Source of the DNA: Candidatus Omnitrophota bacterium
GTDB taxonomy: Bacteria > Omnitrophota > Koll11 > Gygaellales > Profunditerraquicolaceae
Direction: 5' to 3'
Assembly: GCA_026387515.1 (NCBI GenBank)
Contig: JAPLLP010000327.1
Location: forward strand, 5,111 to 10,442
DNA length: 5,332 nt
In this document: positions 1 through 5,332 of the stretch, one piece after another
Layout: every line of letters starts with the position of its first letter
Numbering within the stretch: the first letter of the stretch is position 1
Translations under genes and position numbers: made by a program
The notes under the pieces: generated by a model
The model's database searches: none
What the model saw: only the letters and a program-made list of their open reading frames with translations
Told to the model about the DNA's origin: nothing

Positions 1-1272
1 CTGGACCGCAGGTTGCGCATACTCTGGATGAATGGGCAGCAATCTGATTGGTTTGGTTCATTGAGCAAGCTGCGCGGAAAAAATTGTTATCGTTGTTTTG
101 AGCACCGTAGCCACCCTTGTAATGGTTGTCCAACTGTAAAGGTCTTTAAGACCGGTAGGATCCATAAGGCAAACCGGACCGGCACCACCAAGGATGGCTT
201 GAAACGCTATTACCAGTTGACTGTAAGTCCTATTAAAGACGCTTCTAGCAGAGTTGCCTATGCCCTTGAACTGGTGCAGGATGTGACGCGTAAAGTGCTC
301 TCGCGCAGGAAAGAACGTTTACTGAGATTGAAATTGCGTAAGTCGATGGTCAGCCTTTCGTCCATTAATCGAAAACTGCATCAGAAGATTTCCGTGTTAG
401 AGGATTTTTCCCGGCGTATAGTCAAACTGGAGAACATGTTTAAAGAGAAATATCATCGTAAGATAGATGAACTGACCAATGTGAAAGAGGAGCTCAAGGA
501 TATTATCAAACTTAATCACGTCGTCGCCCAAGAACTGGATTCTATAAAAGTTTTTTCGCTGGTTACCAAGCTTACCTGTTCTTTAATGCATACCCAGGCC
601 TGTATCCTGCGTTTTTATAACGAAGAAGATAAGACCCTGATCGCCAGCGCTACCCACGGTTTTAGCGAGCAACTGGCAGATAAGATGATGGTGGTCAAAA
701 TGGGTGAATCTATCTGCGGGAGGGTCGCTAAGTCAAAAAAGCCCATAGTTGTGCAAAATATTGAAAAAGAGTCGCGTTTGAGTAATCCACAGGTGTTGAC
801 AAAAGAGGGTTTTTGTTCCCTGGTCTGCGTGCCGGTTTTATTTCAGCATAAGATAATAGGCGTATTGTCAACCTTTTCTAAGAAAAATACAAACTTTTCC
901 AAAGAAGATATTTCAGTGCTTGAGGTATTCGCTTCTCAGGCGGCAGTGGCGGTGTATGAGGCGAAATACTACGAGAATACCTATCTTAATTATTTTAATA
1001 CTATACATGCCCTGGTTTTGGCCATTGAGGCCAGGGATCCCTATACCCGAGGCCACACCGAAAGGGTCACCAATTATTCATTGCAGGTTGCCCGCGTAAT
1101 GGGATTATCCAAGAAGGAGCAGGAACTCCTGCGTTATGCCAGCGAGATGCATGATTTGGGAAAGATCGCTATACCCGATTCGGTGTTGAATAAGCCGGGC
1201 AGGCTTACCCCGGAAGAGCGGGCTGTCGTCGAGATCCACCCGGTCAAGGGCGCTGAGATGCTTGCGCCTTAG
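1..1272 (+). CDS. PAS-GAF-HD-GYP signalling protein, 5' partial, cut by in-frame amber codon
   Basis: Predicted cytoplasmic cyclic-di-GMP phosphodiesterase with sensory domains. The frame is open through position 1 (it reads LDRR before the TTG at 13), and the first visible residues already lie inside a PAS fold, so the real start is upstream. Counting from TTG 13: PAS domain about 1-95, ending in the typical ELVQDVTRKV; a basic then acidic coiled coil about 96-175; GAF domain about 178-318; HD-GYP from about 325, with GHTERV at 347-352 and the metal-binding HDLGK at 380-384. Translation stops at TAG 1270-1272, just after the HPVKGAEMLAP helix, so the GYP half is missing and the product should be catalytically dead if it is made. 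Domain identities are firm. Loss of function is inferred, because readthrough or a base-calling error cannot be excluded. No transmembrane segment is visible in this part. Confidence 0.85.
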   Translation: MDRRLRILWMNGQQSDWFGSLSKLRGKNCYRCFEHRSHPCNGCPTVKVFKTGRIHKANRTGTTKDGLKRYYQLTVSPIKDASSRVAYALELVQDVTRKVLSRRKERLLRLKLRKSMVSLSSINRKLHQKISVLEDFSRRIVKLENMFKEKYHRKIDELTNVKEELKDIIKLNHVVAQELDSIKVFSLVTKLTCSLMHTQACILRFYNEEDKTLIASATHGFSEQLADKMMVVKMGESICGRVAKSKKPIVVQNIEKESRLSNPQVLTKEGFCSLVCVPVLFQHKIIGVLSTFSKKNTNFSKEDISVLEVFASQAAVAVYEAKYYENTYLNYFNTIHALVLAIEARDPYTRGHTERVTNYSLQVARVMGLSKKEQELLRYASEMHDLGKIAIPDSVLNKPGRLTPEERAVVEIHPVKGAEMLAP

Positions 1273-1543
1273 GATTTCTTAAAGATGGCCATACCCATTG
1301 TGCGGCACCACCATGAGCGTTTCGACGGCACCGGATATCCTGACGGGTTGGAAAGGCATAATATACCTGTTATGGCGCGCATTTTGGCTTGCGCTGATTC
1401 TTTTGACGCTATGACTTCGGATAGGCCATACCGTAAGAGAAGGCTTACCACAGACGAAGCCCTGTACGAGATAAAAATTAAAATCTTTTTGTGAAAACCC
1501 TCATGTCAGAATCCCCGCGGTAGTGAAGAATCATTCTAAATAA
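1273..1543 (+). pseudogene. C-terminal remainder of the HD-GYP domain, downstream of the amber codon
   Basis: The same reading frame continues directly after TAG 1270-1272 as [20 protein letters not shown], then GYPDGL and [18 protein letters not shown]. These are the defining HHE..DGTGYP and [14 protein letters not shown] motifs of HD-GYP domains, so this belongs to the gene upstream. An ATG at 1285 opens a 69-codon frame ending in TGA 1492-1494, with a chance AGGA 10 nt before it. A lone GYP half without the HD motif is not known to work, so I do not treat it as an independent gene. After YEIK (about 1476) the expected final helices are absent in this frame. A weak match to the usual FDPxVVKxF ending appears in another frame at about 1514-1543 (PAVVKNHSK, then TAA), which suggests a second lesion. 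That last match is short and tentative. Confidence 0.75.
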
Positions 1544-1569
1544 CTCCTTATGCGCTAATAACTTGTGCA

Positions 1570-1598
1570 TTGACAAAACCGCCAATTTGCTATAAAAT
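1570..1598 (+). promoter_or_regulatory. Sigma-70-type promoter of the lysS-lol operon
   Basis: A perfect -35 box TTGACA lies at 1570-1575 and a -10 box TAAAAT at 1593-1598, with the optimal 17-nt spacer. An overlapping TATAAA at 1591-1596 would leave a 15-nt spacer and fits less well. The expected transcription start, 6-8 nt beyond the -10 box, falls at about 1605-1607, on or just before the lysS ATG. There is no room for a leader, so a T-box or similar riboregulator of lysS transcribed from this promoter is ruled out. Called from sequence only. Confidence 0.75.
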
Positions 1599-1606
1599 GT
1601 ACCTCT

Positions 1607-3052
1607 ATGGAAATCAACGAAATACTACAACAGAGAGAGTCTAAATTGGCCTCTCTAAAGGGTAAGAGTGTTTCTGCCTTCGCCAGCCCCGCTTTTGCGC
1701 GTGCCCCAATCGGTGAGGCGCTTGCGGATTTTAGCGAAGGAAAGGCTGTGTCGGTCTGCGGAAGGGTCATATCCCGGCGCTTGCATGGAAAGGTTATATT
1801 TGCTGACCTGCGCGATTCAACCGGTAAGATCCAGCTTTATATAAAATCGGATATTGTGGGTAAAGAGCCGTTTAGCCTTTTCCAGGATGATATCGATATC
1901 GCGGATTTTATCCAGGTAAGAGGGGAACTATTTAAGACCCATACTCAAGAACCGACGGTCAAGGTCACTGATTTTTCTGTTCTCACTAAAACGCTCAGGC
2001 CCCTACCGGAGAAGTGGCATGGTCTTAAGGACGTTGAGCTGCGTTACCGCCAGAGATATCTGGATTTGATTGCCAACGAAGAGATCAGGGAGGTTTTTTT
2101 AAAGCGTTCCCGTATTATAAGCTCGATCAGGAAATTTTTGGATGAGAAGGGATTCCTGGAAGTAGAGACCCCGATGATGCACGGTATCGCCGGAGGCGCG
2201 GCCGGACGGCCGTTTAAGACGCATCATAATGAATACGATATGGACCTTTATCTGCGCATTGCCCCGGAACTTTATCTTAAGAGATTATTGGTTGGGGGGT
2301 TGGATAAGGTATATGAGATAAACCGCAGCTTCCGCAATGAAGGCGTTTCTACCCGGCATAATCCTGAATTCACCATGCTTGAGGTCTACGAGGCCTATTC
2401 TAATGTCGAAGGGATGATGCGGCTTACGCAGGAACTGATTGTTTCTGCCGCCAAAGAAGTTTTTGGAAAAACTAACTTTGCTTTTGGGGATAAGTCTTTT
2501 GATTTGGCAGGAGAATGGCGGGTAGTCTCTTTTGCCAAAGTGGTCAAGGAAAAATTCGGCATCGAGCCCGGCCAGGAACCGGATCAGATGCTTAAATTAT
2601 TAAAGGAAAAAGGCTTTGCCCGGGATGCGGCGAAATTAACCCGGTCTCAGATCGCCAAAATCATCGAAGAGATACTTGAACAGGATATGAGCGCGGATCC
2701 CACTTTTGTTATTGATTATTTTACCTCTTTATGTCCTCTGGCTAAAACCAAAAAAGAAGATCCTCTGATTTCCGAGAGATTTGAATTATACATAGCTGGT
2801 TTTGAAGTGGGTAATGCCTATACGGAGCTGCATGATCCCGTTGAGCAGCGTGAGCGTTTTGAAGAAGAAATCAAAGATCTTGACCCCTCGGAGAAAAAGG
2901 TCGTGGACGAGGATTATTGCCTGGCCCTTGAGCATGGCATGCCTCCGGCAGGCGGATTAGGCATAGGGATAGACAGGATGGTTATGCTTTTGACGGGGCA
3001 GACCTCCATACGCGACGTGATATTATTCCCTCTTTTAAGGCCGGTGGAATAA
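1607..3052 (+). CDS. lysS: Lysine--tRNA ligase, class II
   Basis: Charges tRNA-Lys with lysine using ATP, in the cytoplasm. The 481 residues are slightly fewer than the roughly 490-505 of typical bacterial LysS. An N-terminal helix (MEINEILQQRESKLASLKG) is followed by an OB-fold anticodon-binding domain at about 47-130 (VCGRVISRR, then GKIQLYI), then the linker RYRQRYLDL from 146. The class II catalytic core shows motif 1 (FLEVETPMM), the GGAAGRPFKT loop, motif 2 with R243 in FRNEGVSTRHNPEFTMLE, the NAYTELHDP segment, and motif 3 GLGIGIDR with R457 near the end. All expected motifs are present, and I see no lesion. The start at ATG 1607 matches the family N-terminus. It has no Shine-Dalgarno sequence, which fits a leaderless transcript from the promoter just upstream. 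The TAA stop is 1 nt before the permease gene. The product assignment is secure. Confidence 0.97.
   Translation: MEINEILQQRESKLASLKGKSVSAFASPAFARAPIGEALADFSEGKAVSVCGRVISRRLHGKVIFADLRDSTGKIQLYIKSDIVGKEPFSLFQDDIDIADFIQVRGELFKTHTQEPTVKVTDFSVLTKTLRPLPEKWHGLKDVELRYRQRYLDLIANEEIREVFLKRSRIISSIRKFLDEKGFLEVETPMMHGIAGGAAGRPFKTHHNEYDMDLYLRIAPELYLKRLLVGGLDKVYEINRSFRNEGVSTRHNPEFTMLEVYEAYSNVEGMMRLTQELIVSAAKEVFGKTNFAFGDKSFDLAGEWRVVSFAKVVKEKFGIEPGQEPDQMLKLLKEKGFARDAAKLTRSQIAKIIEEILEQDMSADPTFVIDYFTSLCPLAKTKKEDPLISERFELYIAGFEVGNAYTELHDPVEQRERFEEEIKDLDPSEKKVVDEDYCLALEHGMPPAGGLGIGIDRMVMLLTGQTSIRDVILFPLLRPVE
3043..3048 (+). promoter_or_regulatory. Ribosome binding site of the LolC/E permease gene
   Basis: GGTGGA lies within the last codons of lysS, 5 nt before ATG 3054. 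With the lysS stop only 1 nt before that ATG, translational coupling is likely. The motif is a partial Shine-Dalgarno match, so this call is moderate. Confidence 0.5.
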
Positions 3053-3053
3053 G

Positions 3054-4244
3054 ATGAGGACAGAACTTTTTATTGCCTGGCGGTACCTGGTAACCAAGAG
3101 GAAAGAAAAATTTATTTCTCTCATCAGTATTATTTCTATTCTGGGGATAGCAATAGGGGTGATGGCCCTGATCGTGGTGTTCGCGGTGATGACCGGTTTT
3201 GACCGGGACTTGCATGATAAGATCGTGCGGAATTATTCCGATATCGTAATCAATAATTACGCCACTATTGATAATAAAGGCTTTGATTCGCTGCTGGGCT
3301 TGATCGCGCCTAATCCGCACGTGGTAGGGATCAGCCCTTATGTGCAGGGGCAGGTATTGATCAAGAATGACCGGCGTTTTTTTGCCGTGGGTTTAAAAGG
3401 GATTAACCCTTTAACCGAGCCGCAAGTCACGCGGATAGACAAGTACCTGGTTAAGGGGGATCTTGGCACCCTGGAAGACGGTTGCGTCATAGTCGGAAAA
3501 GAGCTGGCCTTAAGCCTCGGCTTAAGGATTGATTCAAAACTGACCCTGCTTTCTCCGCAGGGTAAGGAATATAGCTTGAAGGTATCCGGGGTTTTTAATT
3601 CCGGTATGTATGATTATGATCTGAACTTGGTTTTAGTTAACATAAAGACCGCCCAGGATATATTCGCGATAGGCCAGCAGTATACTGCCGTGGCCGTAAA
3701 ACTGGATAATCATTATCTGGCTCCCCTGATAAAGAAAGAGCTGGAGCAGGTATTGGGCCTGGATTATGGCCTGAAGACCTGGATGGAGGCAAACCAGAAT
3801 TTTTTTGCTGCGTTAAAACTTGAGAAATTGACGATGTTTATTATCCTGACCCTGATAATACTGGTTGCTTCTTTTAATATCATCAGCACCTTGATAGTGA
3901 TGGTGGTGGAGAAGACCAAGGATATAGGTATATTAAAGGCCTTGGGGATGCGCCACGGGGACATCCGTAAGATATTCACCCTGTTTGGGATGATCGTCGG
4001 CTCAACCGGTATAACTTTGGGGGCTTTGGGCGGTAGCGGGCTCTGCGCGCTGCTTAAGAAATACCAGTTTATAAAGTTACCGCAGGATATCTATTATATC
4101 GACCGGCTTCCGGTGGCGATCGAATTTTGGCCTGATATTTTTCTTATTATTAGTTCGGCAATGCTTATTGTTTTTATCGCAACGGTGTATCCGGCAGCTA
4201 AAGCCTCAAGCCTTAGGCCGGTTGAGGCGCTGAGGTATGAATAA
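3054..4244 (+). CDS. lolC: Lipoprotein-releasing ABC transporter permease, LolC/LolE family
   Basis: Inner-membrane subunit of the Lol complex, which lifts mature lipoproteins out of the inner membrane and hands them to the periplasmic carrier LolA. The 396 residues have the family's MacB/FtsX-like four-helix layout. TM1 is about 20-48, followed by a large periplasmic domain at about 49-255 with the family signature GMYDYDLNLVLVN at 184-196. TM2 is about 260-285, TM3 306-334 and TM4 361-382. The segment WMEANQNFFAALKLEKLTMF before TM2 and the cytoplasmic EKTKDIGILKALGMR at 286-300, which would contact the ATPase, are hallmarks of LolC/E. The C-terminal PAAKASSLRPVEALRYE is also typical. The start follows lysS by 1 nt, and the stop overlaps the lolD ATG. 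LolC and LolE cannot be told apart here. Only one permease is present locally, so a homodimeric LolF-like arrangement, or a second copy elsewhere, is possible. Confidence 0.93.
   Translation: MRTELFIAWRYLVTKRKEKFISLISIISILGIAIGVMALIVVFAVMTGFDRDLHDKIVRNYSDIVINNYATIDNKGFDSLLGLIAPNPHVVGISPYVQGQVLIKNDRRFFAVGLKGINPLTEPQVTRIDKYLVKGDLGTLEDGCVIVGKELALSLGLRIDSKLTLLSPQGKEYSLKVSGVFNSGMYDYDLNLVLVNIKTAQDIFAIGQQYTAVAVKLDNHYLAPLIKKELEQVLGLDYGLKTWMEANQNFFAALKLEKLTMFIILTLIILVASFNIISTLIVMVVEKTKDIGILKALGMRHGDIRKIFTLFGMIVGSTGITLGALGGSGLCALLKKYQFIKLPQDIYYIDRLPVAIEFWPDIFLIISSAMLIVFIATVYPAAKASSLRPVEALRYE
4232..4236 (+). promoter_or_regulatory. Ribosome binding site of lolD
   Basis: GAGGT lies inside the last codons of the permease gene, 7 nt before ATG 4244. 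This is good spacing for a Shine-Dalgarno site. Combined with the TAATG stop/start overlap at 4242-4246, it points to tight translational coupling and matched synthesis of permease and ATPase. It supports ATG 4244 as the lolD start. Confidence 0.7.
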
Positions 4245-4918
4245 TGCTTGAGGCAGTGGACATCCATAAGATTTATTCCAGCGGCTCCAAGGATTTTCAT
4301 GTCTTAAAGGGCATAGATCTAGTTGTCGAGAGCGGTAAGTTTATCGCGATCCTCGGGCCTTCGGGCGCGGGTAAATCCACGCTTCTGCATATTTTGGGAG
4401 GGCTGGATGTGCCTACGCAAGGCAAGGTCATCTTTGATAAGAGTCAACTTCATAAATTAAGCGACGCCGCCCTTAGCCGGGTGAGAAATGAAAAGATCGG
4501 TTTTGTCTTTCAGTTTTATCACCTATTGGGTGAGTTTAATGTTCAGGAAAACGTGATGATGCCCGGACTTATCAGGGCAGAACCTAAGAGCTCGCGAGCC
4601 CAGTTAAAAAGCAGGGTGCAGGGATTACTGGATGCGGTAGGGCTTAAAGAAAGGGCCGCGCATTTTCCCTCTCAGCTATCCGGAGGAGAAAAACAGAGGG
4701 TGGCTATAGCCCGGGCGCTGGTCAACCGTCCGAAATTGCTTTTGTGCGATGAGCCCACCGGGAACCTGGACTCCGAAACCGGCAGCGGCATCGTAGCTTT
4801 GTTGAAGAAGATAAATACCGAAGAAGGCGCGACAATAGTTTTGGTTACGCACAATCTGGAATTAGCGAAACCCGCGGACAGGATATATCATCTAAATAAT
4901 GGGGTGTTGGTGAACTAA
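4244..4918 (+). CDS. lolD: Lipoprotein-releasing ABC transporter ATP-binding protein LolD
   Basis: Cytoplasmic ATPase that powers the LolC/E permease encoded just upstream. At 224 residues it is the usual length for LolD. All nucleotide-binding motifs are intact: Walker A GPSGAGKST at 38-46, Q-loop Q90, signature LSGGEKQ at 145-151, Walker B LLLCDE ending at the catalytic E170, D-loop GNLD at 173-176, and switch histidine H203. The segment after the Q-loop, QFYHLLGEFNVQENVMMP, matches the pattern that marks the LolD/MacB/FtsE branch and is closest to LolD. The ATG overlaps the permease TAA by 1 nt and has a GAGGT ribosome binding site. MacB-type ATPases share most of these motifs, but the adjacent LolC/E permease decides for LolD. 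It is the last intact gene of the operon. An inverted repeat begins 25 nt after its TAA. Confidence 0.95.
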   Translation: MLEAVDIHKIYSSGSKDFHVLKGIDLVVESGKFIAILGPSGAGKSTLLHILGGLDVPTQGKVIFDKSQLHKLSDAALSRVRNEKIGFVFQFYHLLGEFNVQENVMMPGLIRAEPKSSRAQLKSRVQGLLDAVGLKERAAHFPSQLSGGEKQRVAIARALVNRPKLLLCDEPTGNLDSETGSGIVALLKKINTEEGATIVLVTHNLELAKPADRIYHLNNGVLVN

Positions 4919-4925
4919 GTTTAGT

Positions 4926-4979
4926 GTTCGCTGCTGCTTAACCCCCAATCCTATCGGATGGATTGGGGTTCGCTACTGC
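4926..4979. repeat. Imperfect 12-bp direct repeat flanking the hairpin
   Basis: GTTCGCTGCTGC at 4926-4937 recurs as GTTCGCTACTGC at 4968-4979, with one mismatch and a 42-nt offset. The pair brackets the inverted repeat at 4943-4968. The layout resembles the scar or footprint of a small insertion or slippage event, but the copies are short and chance is not excluded. Confidence 0.4.
4943..4968 (+). terminator. Inverted repeat after lolD, possible weak terminator
   Basis: CCCCAATCC at 4943-4951 is perfectly complementary to GGATTGGGG at 4960-4968, leaving an 8-nt loop. With one bulged C the stem extends by A-T pairs on the outside. Its position just past lolD suits an operon terminator, but only two T residues follow before TTCGC, so intrinsic termination would be weak. 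It may instead be a processing or stability hairpin, or part of a small repeat element, since an imperfect direct repeat flanks it. Confidence 0.5.
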
Positions 4980-5332
4980 GACGGTGACGGCGTTTTTGAG
5001 GGGATCCGTTCTTATAATGGTCTAGTCTTCAAGCTCAAAGAGCATATCGACCGCCTTTATGAATCCGCGCACTCCATTATGCTCAAGATCCCTATGTCTA
5101 AGGATGAGTTAATCAGGAAAGTCATTCTTACCCTTAAAGAGAATAAGCTTAAGGATGCCTATATCCGGCTGGTGGTTTCGCGCGGCGAAGGTGATCTGGG
5201 GCTTGACCCTCGTAAATGCTTTAAAGGCCCTTCGATAATTATCATTACCGATAAGATTGCTTTATATCCGGCGAGATACTATAAGGAGGGATTAAGGATC
5301 GTCACGGTGCCTACGGTGAGGAACTTGCCCGA
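4974..5332 (+). CDS. ilvE: Branched-chain amino acid aminotransferase-like (IlvE), N-terminus missing, 3' partial
   Basis: Class IV PLP-dependent aminotransferase, which in the IlvE role interconverts Leu, Ile and Val with their 2-keto acids. The frame shows GDGVFEGIRSYNG from 4983, then FKLKEHIDRLYESA, KDAYIRLVVSRGEGDLGLDP, and KIALYPARYYKEGLRIVTVP up to the right edge. These are typical of the IlvE N-terminal domain. The PLP-binding lysine would lie beyond the window. Family members carry about 30 residues before GDGVFEGIR (an INGEFV strand and a VFDHGF-like segment), and these are not found in any frame after lolD. The frame has a TGA at 4911-4913 and no ATG, GTG or TTG between there and 4983. 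The first in-frame ATG is at 5079, inside the conserved domain. The gene is therefore probably 5'-truncated or misassembled. D-amino-acid aminotransferase is a less likely alternative. Confidence 0.75.

Noticed and set aside
1285..1494. A separate small gene starting at ATG 1285
   Set aside because: It is in the same frame as the upstream gene and encodes the second half of its HD-GYP domain. The AGGA before the ATG overlaps the amber codon and is probably chance.
1527..1537. Palindrome AGAATCATTCT upstream of the lysS promoter as an operator or terminator
   Set aside because: It is only 5 bp per arm and AT-rich, has no T-tract, and lies within the apparent remnant of the HD-GYP coding sequence.
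1544..1606. T-box or other riboswitch controlling lysS
   Set aside because: The promoter abuts the start codon, so no leader RNA exists to fold, and no T-box-like sequence is seen.
2982..3320. Long open frame of 112 codons on the minus strand across lysS and the permease gene
   Set aside because: It lies opposite two well-conserved genes and has a low-complexity, histidine- and proline-rich translation with no recognisable domain. The shorter minus-strand frames at 1269-1451, 1555-1770, 3764-3979, 4094-4300 and 4672-4854 are rejected for the same reason.
4926..4979. CRISPR-like repeat and spacer unit
   Set aside because: There are only two imperfect 12-bp copies, the interval holds a hairpin rather than a spacer, and no cas gene is visible.

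Overview
The window looks like ordinary bacterial chromosome of moderate GC from a Gram-negative (two-membrane) organism, because it carries a lipoprotein-release ABC transporter of the Lol type. The gene order lysS, lolC/E, lolD, then a branched-chain aminotransferase, together with the codon style, reminds me of uncultivated lineages such as Candidatus Omnitrophota. That placement is inference from memory and is not proven by the sequence. All recognisable genes are on the + strand.

Region 1 (1-1543) is the 3' part of a gene for a PAS, coiled-coil, GAF and HD-GYP signalling protein, a predicted cyclic-di-GMP phosphodiesterase. The frame is open at the left edge, so the true start lies outside. 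An in-frame amber codon at 1270-1272 cuts the HD-GYP domain between its HD motif and its GYP motif. Well-conserved coding sequence continues in the same frame after it, then degenerates after about 1470. The gene is probably a recent pseudogene, unless the amber codon is read through or is a sequencing error.

Region 2 (1544-4918) is a compact, intact operon. A near-consensus sigma-70-type promoter sits so close to lysS that its mRNA is predicted to be leaderless or nearly so. lysS (lysyl-tRNA synthetase) is followed after 1 nt by a LolC/E-family permease, whose stop codon overlaps the start of lolD by 1 nt (TAATG). The permease and ATPase would together extract lipoproteins from the inner membrane for delivery to the outer membrane. 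lysS appears to share only transcription with them.

Region 3 (4919-5332) begins with a short junction holding a 9-bp inverted repeat flanked by an imperfect 12-bp direct repeat. It then runs into an ilvE-like aminotransferase that has lost its first 30 or so residues and any usable start codon before the conserved GDGVFEGIR motif. It continues past the right edge.

I see no tRNA, rRNA, CRISPR array, insertion sequence or clear novel defence or mobile system. The points most worth a second look are the amber-interrupted HD-GYP gene, the leaderless lysS promoter, and the odd lolD/ilvE junction.
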